Source: Aldrovandia affinis | Taxonomy: Eukaryota > Chordata > Actinopteri > Notacanthiformes > Halosauridae | NCBI GenBank assembly: GCA_029706075.1 | Contig: JAINUG010000178.1 | Span: forward strand, 226,929 to 290,928 | Direction: 5' to 3' | DNA: 64,000 nucleotides | Part shown: positions 55,201-64,000 of the stretch, piece after piece | How positions within the stretch are numbered: the first letter of the stretch is position 1 | Layout: the number at the start of each line of letters is the position of its first letter | Made by a program: the position numbers and the translations under genes | Notes under the pieces: generated by a model | Seen by the model: the letters and a program-made list of their open reading frames with translations, nothing else | Database searches by the model: none | Told to the model about the DNA's origin: nothing

Positions 55201-57891
55201 CATTGTTTGCCTTGAGCCAGTGGTTGTTCGGGGATTCCCAGAAGATTGCATCGCATTTCAAAGCTCTTAGAATCTGTCAGCTTTTATTTTTTTATTTTTT
55301 TGTAGCAAACACATTGCTCACAGAGAGAAATTTCAACTGGTTAGTTGGATGAATGATTCTGTCACATGATGTGTGGCATCACAAAGGCCATTGAAATAGT
55401 TCAATCCAAAGAATGCCGCAAATCCGAAAATCTACACGTGTGACAGATGAACTCAGACTTTATGAATTCAATGAAAAATCTGCTGTAGCAATATTTTTAC
55501 CACCCCCACCCCCTTGCATTGATTGTAAGATTTTTTCTTTGCCTAAATCACATCTGTTTGTAATATACAATTCTGACAAGCCGTGAGCACTTATATAGGT
55601 AGGCAGTATGGTGTAATGGTTAGGGAACTGGGCTTGTAACGTTAAGGTTGCAGGTTCAATCCCCAGGTGGGACACTGCTGTACCCTTAAGCAAGGTACCT
55701 AACCTGAATTGCTTCAGTTAATATCCAGCTGTACAAATGGATTGCAAAGAAATGTAAACTGTAAGTCGCTCTGGATAAGAGCGTCTGCTAAATGCCTGTA
55801 ATGTAATGTAATATAACCTGGCTAATCAGAGGAAGTACATATAAAACAATGAACACAGACATGTCATACTTCAGTCAATGCTGAAGCAAACATTCCTCCA
55901 AGAATAATTATTTAGCATTCAGATTTTCATATCAGTAGATTTACTGACATCTCGTAATATTAATGTGATTCCCTGTCAGTCATACCCACATCACGGGCGT
56001 GAAGGTTCGATCGCAGGGCGTGCGCATTGTGTGCTCTCGGATCTAACCTCAGCTGTTGGTGCTGCTGTGTGCTGAACATTTGGGTTTGTGCACTTGGGTG
56101 ATTTCAGATTTCTTGGCCTTCCACAGGCAGCCTAACCTGGTTCAGAACCTGTTATGACCACGAGAACGTAATCGTCAGTTACCTTGCACTCATTGTCATG
56201 ACGAAATCCAGCACTCTTAAAAAAGGAAATAACCCCCCCAAAAAAAAAACAGTGAAGAGTGTAGCGCCATTATAATTTTCAATGAGCGAGAAAGACAGAT
56301 TTTTTACCAGTTTTTTACCAGTTTTTTCCGATCGCACCAAAATGAGGATCCCTCTTCATCTGGGCGGTGTGAAAAGGTTGTCTCTGCTGATGAGGCTCGT
56401 TACGGAGAGTGGGAGTGATGGGGAATGACTGGAATGGGAGATGTAATAAATCTGGATGTCTGTATTCTCCGCTCTGGGGAGTAACACTCGAAAGGGCGGG
56501 GGGGGGGGGCAGCATCTGCACCGTGCAGTCTATTCCTGACGAAAGTCTGACTCTAAACCTGTTTAAGCTATTCTCCATCAACAGCAACTTCTCACACCCC
56601 AAACCCACACACCTTCATTTGGGCACCATTACAGTATAATGGTTAGGGAGCTGGGTTTCGAATGCAAAGATTGCAGGTTCAATTCGAGGTGGGGCACTGA
56701 ACAAAAGTGTCGAACCTGAAGTGCTTCGGTAAAACATCCAGCTGTACAAATGGATCGTGTGTAAAGGCGTGCAAAACTGTAAGTCGCTCTGGACAAGAGC
56801 GTCCGCTGAATGCATGACGTGCAAATGTTTTAAAAAATAAACGAAAGCCGTTTTCGTTTTCAAAAGCGTACTTCAGATCTGTTCCTCAATAACTTTAAAA
56901 GCGCTGGCCCTAATAATGACTCCACTGCCAATCACAAGTGGCATAAATTCTAACGCATGGATGAGTGAATATAAATAACCGGAGGAGGCCTGCCTGACCT
57001 TGGGACTGAACTCAGCGGCTCTCTCTCTCTGGCCGTGGCTGAAAGTCACCGAGACCGCTCTGTGCAGGGGAGGCTGATTACACCATTGGACATTCAATTG
57101 GCAAACACTAAGGAGGACTGTGTATGCTCTGGTTTTGGTAAAGGTTTCGCAGTTAGTTCTGTGCATTAGAGACTGGGATCATTCGAGATAAAGCTACTGT
57201 ATTACTGTATGGACTGTCTTTGATGAATGTTACTATATTACAACAATGTTACTATGTTACAGAAACGTTACTATATTACAACAATGTTACTGTATTATTG
57301 CAGTGTTACTATATTACAGCAGTGTTACTAGATTACAGCAATGCTGCTTGATTGCACCAATGTCGCGAGAGCCTGTTTACCCATCTGTGTATGAATGATT
57401 AATCAATGAATGACTTTCCACACTTGAAAATGTTTCTATTTTAAACAAGGGAACCTCCCGCCTGCTCCAATCCACGCACCCCTAACCTCCAACCCTGCTC
57501 CACCTGTCCCACTGTTCCCACTCGCATTGCTCCTGCATCTGCCCCTCCACCTTCCACCCCCTCCCTCAACCACTGCTCCTGATCCTACCCCCCACCCCAT
57601 CCCTATTCCCCCCTCCTCCTCCTCCTCCTCCTCCTCTTCCTCTCCCCCCTTTACCTCCAGAACGAGCTCGATCATCTGGTACTGCTTGTGCAGCTCCTTG
57701 CTGTCGGAGAGCGGCTCGTGGTAGAGCAGGCACAGCATGTCGTACTTCTTCAGGGCCTTCCTGTAGTTCTTGTCGTCAATGTCGATCACGCGGTCCTTGC
57801 CGTCGAAGCTGGGGAACTCCAAGCCCTCTTCGGCGAGGCAGAGGGAGGCCAGGTGCAGGCAGGGCAGGACGAGGAGCCACAGGGCCTTCAT
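43312..57891 (-). CDS. casq2: CASQ2, cardiac-type calsequestrin (11 coding exons)
   Basis: High-capacity, low-affinity calcium buffer of the sarcoplasmic-reticulum lumen; it polymerises with calcium and works with triadin, junctin and the ryanodine receptor. All eleven exons are found with GT-AG junctions and matching phases, predicting about 434 residues (human CASQ2 399). There is a signal peptide, three thioredoxin-like domains spread over exons 1-10, an NVT glycosylation site and an aspartate tail. [21 protein letters not shown] and [10 protein letters not shown] match CASQ2 rather than CASQ1. Oddities: a missing base in exon 5 and a greatly lengthened acidic tail. It is convergent with VANGL1. 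Confidence 0.93.
43821..43895 (-). CDS. casq2: CASQ2 exon 10
   Basis: 75 bases, 25 codons, phase 0: [20 protein letters not shown] then VNVTD. NVT corresponds to the glycosylated Asn of cardiac calsequestrin. Acceptor TGTTCAG, donor GAT/GTAAGC. Confidence 0.95.
44060..44255. repeat. ~55-bp tandem repeat, four copies
   Basis: Units of GTGAGAAGGGTACAGGGTGT followed by TATAGCTGCTTAGCTTCAG, in the intron between exons 9 and 10. Confidence 0.85.
44296..44396 (-). CDS. casq2: CASQ2 exon 9
   Basis: 101 bases; completes Asp and encodes [20 protein letters not shown] then [13 protein letters not shown]. Acceptor TCTCCAG, donor CTG/GTGAGA. This is the most conserved part of the third thioredoxin-like domain. 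Confidence 0.96.
44499..44553 (-). CDS. casq2: CASQ2 exon 8
   Basis: 55 bases: [18 protein letters not shown] plus one base. Acceptor TTCCCAG, donor CCGG/GTAAGC. Confidence 0.95.
44779..44832. repeat. (CA)n(TA)n microsatellite
   Basis: (AC)n followed by (AT)n in the CASQ2 intron between exons 7 and 8. Confidence 0.93.
45055..45100 (-). CDS. casq2: CASQ2 exon 7
   Basis: 46 bases, completing Arg and encoding [15 protein letters not shown]. Acceptor TTCCCAG, donor TGG/GTGAGC. Confidence 0.95.
45377..45511 (-). mobile_element. Family A SINE fragment
   Basis: Contains AATTCAGGTTAAGTACCTTT, CCCACCTGGGAATCGAACCC and a head ending CCTACATTGCCGG. The 3' tail is missing, and an extra CCCAGGTGGGG makes a small local palindrome at 45424-45450. 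Confidence 0.75.
45555..45685 (-). CDS. casq2: CASQ2 exon 6
   Basis: 131 bases: [43 protein letters not shown] and two bases of Arg. Acceptor TGCTGCAG, donor AACG/GTAACG. Confidence 0.96.
46096..46168 (-). CDS. casq2: CASQ2 exon 5 with a 1-base deletion
   Basis: 73 bases where 74 are needed. [18 protein letters not shown] reads correctly from the acceptor CTCTCAG; then a run of five T (A at 46114-46118 on +) is one short, and ATFNKA follows only in a shifted frame before donor GCA/GTGAGT. As written the frame reaches a stop at the donor. A homopolymer sequencing error is the simplest explanation because every other exon is intact; a true null allele is the alternative. Confidence 0.9.
46171..46216. 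repeat. (GA)n next to CASQ2 exon 5
   Basis: On the - strand this is (CT)n forming the polypyrimidine tract of the exon 5 acceptor. Confidence 0.9.
46442..46657 (-). mobile_element. tRNA-derived SINE, family A
   Basis: Reverse copy: CATTACAGGCATTTAGCAGA tail, CAACTGGACATAG-variant middle, and head CATTATACTACACTGCC. Confidence 0.88.
46658..47896. other. CASQ2 intron 4
   Basis: No gene recognised. An array of GTGACTCTGTGACTGTACT-like units lies at 47530-47760. Confidence 0.6.
47897..48008 (-). CDS. casq2: CASQ2 exon 4
   Basis: 112 bases: [37 protein letters not shown] plus one base. Acceptor GCCCCCTAG, donor GAGC/GTGAGT. Confidence 0.95.
48662..48762 (-). CDS. casq2: CASQ2 exon 3
   Basis: 101 bases completing Gly and encoding [33 protein letters not shown]. 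Acceptor GGATTCTTAG has a poor polypyrimidine tract because a minisatellite starts about 15 bases upstream; donor GAC/GTGAGT. Confidence 0.95.
48776..49300. repeat. 29/31-bp minisatellite beside CASQ2 exon 3
   Basis: About 18 copies of ACTCGTTTCAGTAGGGGTTC followed by ATTTAGATG (29 bp) or ATTTAGATAAG (31 bp). The two lengths are interspersed. Confidence 0.93.
49512..49594. repeat. Imperfect hairpin
   Basis: ACGACACTTCATGCATATCT pairs with the reverse complement at 49560-49594 (ATCCGTATTCATGAAGTGTC), with a short central loop. Confidence 0.75.
49622..49893 (+). mobile_element. Tc1 transposase 3' fragment
   Basis: Encodes decayed C-terminal Tc1 residues ([39 protein letters not shown]) and ends with TTTGGCAGTTACCGGTA, the inverted end of the same AAGTAACTGCC family seen at 26939 and 28381. 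Confidence 0.8.
49948..50032 (-). CDS. casq2: CASQ2 exon 2
   Basis: 85 bases: [28 protein letters not shown] plus one base of Gly. Acceptor ATTCACAG, donor CTGG/GTGAGC. Confidence 0.95.
50106..50195 (+). mobile_element. Family A SINE, 5' part only
   Basis: GGCAGTATAATGGTTAAGGA head, GGTTCGATTACC and GTGGGGCACTGCCGTTATAC; truncated before the tail. Confidence 0.8.
50617..50935. repeat. Direct repeat, left copy (~319 bp)
   Basis: Starts TCTTGACAAAACATACAAAA and ends GGACTGCAGGCTGCTGGGAA. A highly similar copy in the same orientation lies at 51618-51938. The pair could be terminal repeats of a small retroelement (about 1.3 kb), but no primer-binding site, coding region or clean TG...CA boundary was identified. 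Confidence 0.85.
51618..51938. repeat. Direct repeat, right copy (~321 bp)
   Basis: Matches 50617-50935 with scattered substitutions and small indels (for example around CAATCCGTTTCTTTGTCC). The 680 bases between the copies have no recognised coding content. Confidence 0.85.
52166..53730 (-). mobile_element. Tc1/mariner element with ~200-bp inverted repeats
   Basis: CAGTGAGCACCATAATTCAT at 52166 and its reverse complement ending at 53730 are flanked by TA (52164-52165, 53731-53732). Total 1565 bp. The inverted repeats extend about 200 bases inward (shared TTTGTACATRGTCCCCCC region). Confidence 0.95.
52511..53440 (-). pseudogene. Tc1 transposase, degraded
   Basis: The catalytic part reads on the - strand from 52960: [20 protein letters not shown] (first Asp), [31 protein letters not shown] (second Asp) and [20 protein letters not shown] (Glu). 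The N-terminal part lies in other frames toward 53440 with indels. Confidence 0.85.
53783..53930 (+). mobile_element. tRNA-derived SINE, family B
   Basis: TGAGGCTCAGTAGGTAGTGG head, GGTTCGATTCCCATTGGGAC B box, and tail GTAAGTTGCTTTGGATAAAA. Confidence 0.85.
53931..55596. other. CASQ2 intron 1, no gene recognised
   Basis: Ordinary AT-rich sequence. A GACAATGGCAAGGAAAAACA patch at 54095-54115 is a relic of the repeat seen at 9906-10075. Confidence 0.45.
55600..55812 (+). mobile_element. tRNA-derived SINE, family A (near full length)
   Basis: GTATGGTGTAATGGTTAGGG head, GGTTCAATCCCC, AACCTGAATTGCTTCAGTTA middle and the complete tail GTAAGTCGCTCTGGATAAGA to GTAATGTAATGTAAT. Confidence 0.92.
56624..56825 (+). 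mobile_element. tRNA-derived SINE, family A
   Basis: ACAGTATAATGGTTAGGGAG head, GGTTCAATTCGAGGTGGGG, and tail GTAAGTCGCTCTGGACAAGA. Confidence 0.88.
57205..57355. repeat. ~20-bp tandem repeat
   Basis: Seven or so variants of GTTACTATATTACAACAAT in CASQ2 intron 1. Confidence 0.8.
57655..57891 (-). CDS. casq2: CASQ2 exon 1 with signal peptide
   Basis: 237 bases, 79 codons. The start ATG at 57891 has an A at -3. [20 protein letters not shown] is a typical signal peptide cleaved before [19 protein letters not shown], the usual mature N terminus. It continues [18 protein letters not shown] to IELVLE; donor GAG/GTAAAG. The intron just inside contains a (CCT)n tract (57608-57650). Confidence 0.96.
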
Positions 57892-58178
57892 GTTCTGCTC
57901 TCCTCAAGGACGCGAGACCAGGAAGGAGGGAGAGGAGGGAGGGAGGGGGGGAAAGCTAAAGGCTGGAGCCGAGCAGGGGTCGGACCGGGCCTTTGAGGAC
58001 AACCGGGCCACGGGAAAATGGACACCAAGTGGAGGAAAAAAATGCGATTAAGATTGAAAATAAAATGGCTCGAACCCACGCTTCTTTTCTTCCCGGACTT
58101 TTCCCCCTCCTGTCTTTTCTACTCCCCCGGTTCTCCCTGTCTGCGGCAGAAACAGGAAAGCGTGGCAGGTACTCTCCT

Positions 58179-58217
58179 TCTCTCTCTCCTGCTCTCTCTC
58201 TCTCTCTCTCTCTCCGT
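58179..58217. repeat. (CT)n microsatellite
   Basis: Short (CT)n upstream of the CASQ2 start. Confidence 0.85.
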
Positions 58218-58349
58218 CCCTCTCTTCTCTCCCCGAGACAAAGAAGACGACAAAACGGGCAGAGCGGAGGGATCGCCGTCGGGATGTGGGGGCTTTGCCG
58301 GCGGATACCTTACATAGCGCTGCCCCCTCTCCCCTGCTATGTCACAACC

Positions 58350-58386
58350 ATTTTTAGGAAGCCAGTTGTTTCTGGGCTAAAAATAA
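58350..58386 (-). promoter_or_regulatory. Candidate CASQ2 muscle promoter elements
   Basis: CTAAAAATAA at 58377-58386 is a perfect MEF2 consensus; a CArG-like CCATTTTTAGG at 58348-58358 and an E-box CAGTTG near 58364 are close by. They lie about 460-490 bases upstream of the CASQ2 ATG. MEF2 and SRF sites are known in mammalian CASQ2 promoters; function here is inferred. Confidence 0.5.
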
Positions 58387-59074
58387 CCTCCCCCCCCCTA
58401 CCCCCACCCCCCTCCTCCGTGAGCCCTGGAGAAGAAGAGGACAGACAAGAGCACCATCGGGGGGACTCACCGGCCCAGCGCCAAATACAACGATCCCTCT
58501 CGGAGATTCTCCCCAATACGGAAAAAAGAAGCTTTTGTAGGATTTTAATATGGGGGGGGGGAGATTCGGGACAGAGGAAAAAACACAGATTAGAGACTCG
58601 GTTTGACCAAAAGCCTTAATAAAATAATGGCCGGGGGGGTTTTGTGTCTAATATTACAATCGGATCTCCCGTCCCGTTCACCCCCCGTCCCGTCGAGCTT
58701 TCAGCATTACTGGACTAAAATATCAGCGAGGGGAACTTCAGACTGACAGATCGCACGCTATTATTAACGCTATTGCACATTACTGTTATTATGATTATAT
58801 AAGGGAATGACTGGTGCGTAAAGCAGAATGCCAATATTGACACTGTCGCTGGCCTTCACCTTCACGCTGATATGAGAGGCTGAGGGCGGGATTGTCCAGT
58901 AGAACATACTGTACATGGCTGCTCTGTGTAACCGGAGCTCAGGGAGGAATGGACAGCCCGGTCGGTGCTGCCCGCTGAGGCTGCCAGCTCGGCCAGAGAT
59001 CCGTGATATCGGCTGCACCCGCAGCGCCCGGCCAGCCGCCCTACACCCAAAACCCACTGCGCCCACACTGCACT

Positions 59075-59190
59075 ACCAACCATCCTGCAGCCCAAACTCA
59101 CTGCACCACCACCACCAACCCGCTCTACACCCCAAACTCACTGCACCAACACCACACCACCAACCCGCTCTACACCCCAAACTCACTGCA
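59075..59190. repeat. Short tandem repeat CCAACCCGCTCTACACCCCA
   Basis: About four imperfect units of AACTCACTGCACCAACACC plus CCAACCCGCTCTACACCCCA just before a SINE. Confidence 0.8.
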
Positions 59191-59205
59191 CCTGGCAAAG
59201 TGCTG

Positions 59206-59428
59206 GCAGTGTAGTATAATGGTTAGGGAGCTGGGCTTGTGACTCAGAGGTTGCAGGTTCAATTCCCAGGTGGGCCACTGCCGTTGTACCCTTGAGCTAA
59301 AGGTACTTAACCTGAATTGCTTCAGTAAAAATATCCAGCTGTATAAATGGATTGTATGTAAAGAAATGTAAACTGTGTAAGTCACTCTGGATAAGAGCGT
59401 CTGCTAAAATGCCTAAAATGTCAATGTA
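59206..59428 (+). mobile_element. tRNA-derived SINE, family A (near full length)
   Basis: GGCAGTGTAGTATAATGGTT head, GGTTCAATTCCCAGGTGGGC, TATCCAGCTGTATAAATGGA middle, and tail GTAAGTCACTCTGGATAAGA. Confidence 0.93.
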
Positions 59429-60814
59429 AACCTACACCACACTGAAATCTACTGCACCAACACCGCACTGCTACCCGTTCTACACACACAACTCACAGCA
59501 TACAGGACTACAGTGCACCAGCAGTTACCAGGTGCACATCCACTTTAACTAGAGGCTAAAATGTCAGCCATGGAAGTGGACAGCTGGCGGGCGGGACATT
59601 GGGGACGGCGCCTCACCCAGGCTAGAGCGGGAGAGGCAGTGGAGCGCCACACTAGAGCCCAGAGATTTGTCTAAAGCTCCTACTTCACACTGTCGTTCAT
59701 TCCCTGCCGTCTTTGCTTCTCTCTTCCTCTTTATAGCAGTCTAACATCAATGTCAAAGGAACTTCGCCTGTCCTTCATGCTCTTTCCCTCCCTCTCTTTC
59801 CCCCTCTCCCTCACTTTCTTGTGTGTGCGAGAGAGAGAGGGAGAGTAAACAACGCTATCATCTGATGCAGCACCCCAGTGCTCAAAGCCCTTCAGAATCA
59901 TGCGTCCAACACAAACATTTAAAGCGTTTGTCTGTTGACCAGGCCCCAGACCATGTTCCCCACGTATCCAATAAGGCCACGCTCCTCCTAAAACCACAGA
60001 GGAAGACCCAGAAAGGCCAAACCTGTAAATAGATATTCCATGGGGAGATGGGGTGGTAATTCGGGCCTTTAATTAGAACGTGAAAGTAAAGTAGTAGCAG
60101 AACCTGTGACACCCCATATGGGACGACCCCCATGACCCCTAGGACCCCTGTCCATGACCTTTGACCCTTGAGGTGCCCCCCAGGGACGGTGCTGATCAAC
60201 TCCCCGACAGCTGCAGTCTGTCCGTCTGTTGCCAAGCGTTTACCGCAAAGCCAAACATTTTTTTATAAATAAAAAAATAATGCTAATATTAAAAATCTGC
60301 AACACCTCTTGTAAGCTGCGCCATTAGCATAGCATAGCTCTCTTTGGAAGGAAATGAATCACATTTAGCGATAGATAACGGATTGGCTGCTCTCTGCTCG
60401 TCTAACTACAACATGGGTTTTACTGTCACAGTGAAGGGTAGGAGGCTGTATGCAGGGGGGGGGGGGGAGAAAGTGCAGAAAATCATTACGCTCCCCCCCT
60501 TCCCGAACCAATAAATAGGCCCCCAAAGTAATGCCTCTTTCTTAGAAATTGGAGGTTACATCTGGGGATGTCCAGCTTCGAACAGCCGGACTGCAGGAGG
60601 AGCAGGAAGGTTTTGCGGGACACTGTGGGAAGGGAAAGGGATAATGAGAGATAAAGGGAGAGAGAGCCGATTACTCATTATTGTTTATCATTATTTAAAA
60701 GTGCGAGGCAGCTTCTGTTCCCAGGCTCCTGAAGACTGACACACACTGTAACACTTGCCGTCCTTCTGAATTTGAATTTATGTCTGTGGAGATGTTCCTT
60801 TTTATTAGATCTTT
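59429..60814. other. Upstream flank of CASQ2, no gene recognised
   Basis: Mixed sequence with a G-run at 60458-60469; short ORFs only. Confidence 0.4.
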
Positions 60815-61032
60815 TACGTTTTTCTCCCAATTTGGAATGCCCAATCACATTCGCCCGAGTCGTGCTCGCCGCTGCACTCAAGCACTGTGTCTCACTCCGG
60901 GAAACCCAAGGGCCAATGAGATCCCTCCGATGGACCTCTGCACATTCATGAACCCTTCCACTCTGATTCCCCAGGTCGCCACTGTAAAGTAGGACTCTCA
61001 GTCGACCTACCTGGTTAAATAAAAGTGAAATG
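60815..61032. mobile_element. Decayed fish SINE/LINE remnant
   Basis: TTTCTCCCAATTTGGAATGC at the start and CTACCTGGTTAAATAAAAGT at the end resemble widespread fish repeat ends. The centre is not recognised. Confidence 0.45.
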
Positions 61033-61835
61033 AAGTAGAATAATGACCAGCCTTTCTTGGATGCAGCGCATGCTTGCCCATGCCTGGCGCAGCGATAGGG
61101 AGTGTTTTAAGCATGAAATGGCTCTGGCCTTCACTGAAGCGCTAATGAGACTCACACCACGAGATCTTTGCTCAGAATTTGCTCATAAATATCTAAATTC
61201 AGAAGAGTCTTGCGTGTGACCTCGGCGACCTCTCTCAGACAGTCCGTTCGGAAAGATTGCGCCCCGTGTAATTACCATGACGATATGATTATCTGTCTCC
61301 CTGGGTAACCGCTCCAGTCTGTGAAAGAAAATGGCCACATTGTTAAGTGGATAAGGGACAATTATAGTCAGGCATATATATTCTATTAATATAAAGATAG
61401 TCAGGCCCGTCTCTTTTCAATATAATTACAATAGGATCCCAGCTACGTTGCTGATACAGAACTTAGAAAGAAACCCCAGTAGGGTGAAGATGTTTTAAAT
61501 ATGAAGTATTTAAAATCTCAATGCCACCATTAAACCCTGCTGGCCAGTATTTCAGCCCTGACTTTGAAAGGTCGAGGTCCATGCTTTGTCTTAGTCACAC
61601 TACATTAATTATACATGTTGAATCCCTTGGTAATTCAGCAGGAAATAGGGGTAAAGCAATGGCGTCGCTGATGGAGGTGTTTATCCGTCTGCGTTGGGTC
61701 TCCAGGAACAACGATTAATCCATGACGGTCAGCTCTGAAGGCTTGAGCCTGGCTCTTGTTTAAACTCGATAAAGCTGACCTCCTCAAGGGCAATCTGCGT
61801 GCACACCTGAAGACAGCGGGACCAGGGCCCAGCTC
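61033..61835. other. Non-coding stretch
   Basis: AT-rich, no gene or repeat recognised. Confidence 0.4.
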
Positions 61836-61837
61836 CA

Positions 61838-62195
61838 TGCTGTAGGTCTCTCTCCCCAGAATACAGGCTCCACGCTGTAGGTCTCTCTCCCCAGAATACA
61901 GGCTCCACGCTGTAGGTCTCTCTCCCCAGAATACAGGCTCCATGCTGTAGGTCTCTCTCCCCAGAATACAGGCTCCATGCTGTAGGTCTCTCTCCCCAGA
62001 ATACAGGCTCCATGCTGTAGGTCTCTCTCCCCAGAATACAGGCTCCATGCTGTAGGTCTCTAGGCCCAGAATACAGGCTCCATGCTGTAGGTCTCTCTCC
62101 AGAATACAGGCTCCATGCTGTAGGTCTCTCTCCAGAATACAGGCTCCATGCTGTAGGTCTCTCTCTCCAGAATACAGGCTCCATGCTGTAGGTCT
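61838..62195. repeat. 35-bp minisatellite
   Basis: About ten copies of GCTGTAGGTCTCTCTCCCCA followed by GAATACAGGCTCCAT; later copies lose two or more bases (TCTCTCCAG) or carry TCTAGGCCCAG. ORFs through it are artefacts. Confidence 0.92.
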
Positions 62196-64000
62196 CTAGG
62201 CCCAGGGCTCAGCCCTGTATTGCTGGTCTCTTGGCCCAGCAGGGTTCTCTCCTCAGACAGCTGACTGACTGAGGCCTCGCCTTGCTCTGAAAACAGGGAT
62301 TACATGTACAAAGTATAAAAGCGACTGGGAGTCATCACCTCTTTTGTGTGAGCTAATGAGAAAACACAATACGCCCTTTGATAGTCTAATAATTGCCAAA
62401 GGAAAGCCAAACAGAAATTGCTCTTTTTCTCCTTCAATGGGTTCTGACTTGGTTTATCCCTTTTGAAAAAGAGAAAAGAAAACCCACATGTGGTAATTAT
62501 AAGATTAGTTGAATGCATTCTGAATATGACACTCTTGGTAGGCTCAAGGCTTATCCTGCTAAGAAGAGAAGAGTTTGACTGTATTACTTCGGGTTGTGCA
62601 GTGTTTCTTTGTCCAGATATTCCATTTAAATTAGAGGAATCTAAAGCCCAATATGTTTTTGTTCGCTGCATAGTAAGATTATGTTTTGTAAAAGTACTAC
62701 TGCTGCCAATTCAACGTGGTTTATCCATTCCGCTTTCTGCTGCCCTCTACTGGACGATAAGAATAGCTACGCCTTCTCTCGGGTGCAAAGCAGCGCGGGT
62801 GCATTGAGCTGAACCAAGTTCATAAAAGTCAAAACTGCCGATGTTTTTTTTTTAAAGGGGGATTCCAGGAATGAAAAATAAACTTTGTGCGTTTCCTGGA
62901 TGGCACTTATATTGAGACAGAACGGTTCATTGTGATGCCTTTAGAAGCAGGTGTAATTAGAATCAGAAAAGCTTTAATTAGCAGTTTGAGGCTGTTCAAA
63001 GCAACCCAGTCAATATGTAGTCCGTTATTTCACGTGCGTGCATGCTCCCTCCACGGCTTTAGTGTGGCATGGTGCACAGTCTGCACGCTATAGTCGCCCA
63101 CCTCCAGAGCAAGCACGTTATTAATATCTACAGTTCAACATAGGAATGACAGGGCGGAAACAACAGCAAGGAAAGTTGAAAATATCACGGTTCAAGGGAC
63201 ACTGAGTCGTGAAACACGCAGTGCAATCGAGCCAACCAACTAAGAGCAAGATTTTCTCCACTCACCTGCACACTTAAAAGTCTTTAAAATACTCCAATGT
63301 CTGGCTAGCAAAGAAAGCAAGCTTAAGACGACAAAGGTCGTTGTGACGATGCTGGCCGAATGCATCCTCTATTAAAAACAGAATTAGCCTCTTTAGAAAC
63401 ACACAAACTATTTCTTTTTTTTTTAAGAATCCCAAACCAGCACGAAAGTACTCTTATTGTCCATACTCATAGCTTGTCAAGATTGATTCACCTTCAGCAG
63501 CCGCACACTTGCCATCCTAAACTGTCTCACAAGTCACTGGTTCTGACGCTCGCTCACACACTCAATTAGGCACAATCAGTGAAATTAAATGGTTGGTGTA
63601 GATCAACTTCCAGAGATCAGAGATTTGTAAATTGAACACGGAGCGAAACAGAAGCTCCTGCACATTTGACAAACATACAATTGCTCAATTAACGTCCATT
63701 CCAATTTAAATAGTTTGACAGATGTAAACATTTGGCGTTCCTAGCCAACAATGTGCATTTTAAAAGATAGAAAGCTCGTCCTTCATAGTCGTATTGCATT
63801 GTAGTGTGCAGTGGATCGTCAGGTCACAGTGAAACACAGTTACATCTCCTCTGTTTACATAATTAAGCAAAATAATGAAATGTCGCTAAACTGCAAAACT
63901 GTGATTGGATTGTAGCTAGATAGCTTGCTTGTGTTGCTTTGATTGTAGTGATAGAAAAAAAACCAGGCAACTAAGAGAAAACACTGATCTCGCCACATTT
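62196..64000. other. Non-coding right flank
   Basis: AT-rich sequence with no gene recognised. It lies upstream of CASQ2 and could contain distal regulatory DNA. Confidence 0.4.

Overview
This is vertebrate nuclear DNA, almost certainly from a ray-finned (teleost) fish. Coding exons are short, GT-AG bounded and separated by introns of up to 10 kb. The non-coding part is full of (CA)n/(GT)n and (CT)n tracts, tRNA-derived SINEs whose tail reads like GCATTTAGCAGACGCTCTTA, and Tc1/mariner elements with long inverted repeats, all typical of fish. The SINE set reminds me of early-branching teleosts such as eels and tarpon, but that is from memory and weak. One 100-N assembly gap lies at 3901-4000.

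Two genes are recognised, lying tail to tail. VANGL1 (planar cell polarity four-pass membrane protein) is on the + strand: six coding exons from 19208 to 35782 give the last ~456 residues, ending in the PDZ ligand ETSV. Its first ~68 codons were not found and are probably upstream of the window or in the gap. CASQ2 (cardiac-type calsequestrin, the sarcoplasmic-reticulum calcium buffer) is on the - strand and complete: eleven coding exons from 57891 down to 43312. The paralogue calls (VANGL1 rather than VANGL2, CASQ2 rather than CASQ1) rest on diagnostic residues and on the same convergent VANGL1/CASQ2 pairing known in human.

Layout: 1-19207 is upstream or intronic sequence with a 30-copy 48-bp minisatellite, a perfect 78-bp inverted repeat, several GT/CA tracts and SINEs; 19208-35782 is VANGL1, whose 10-kb intron holds most of the Tc1 elements; 35783-43311 is the intergenic region with the VANGL1 3' end, nested SINEs and an ATTGG-rich minisatellite; 43312-57891 is CASQ2 with intronic minisatellites, a 1.57-kb Tc1 element and a pair of 320-bp direct repeats; 57892-64000 is the CASQ2 promoter side plus repeats.

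Most interesting points: an unexpected in-frame 36-bp candidate microexon in VANGL1 (24185-24220) that resembles the end of the preceding exon; a tandem duplication that copies a VANGL1 3' splice site with the first 18 bases of its exon; an apparent 1-base deletion in CASQ2 exon 5; a 60-residue almost pure aspartate tail on CASQ2; and a minisatellite abutting the CASQ2 exon 3 acceptor. No new multi-gene system is evident.
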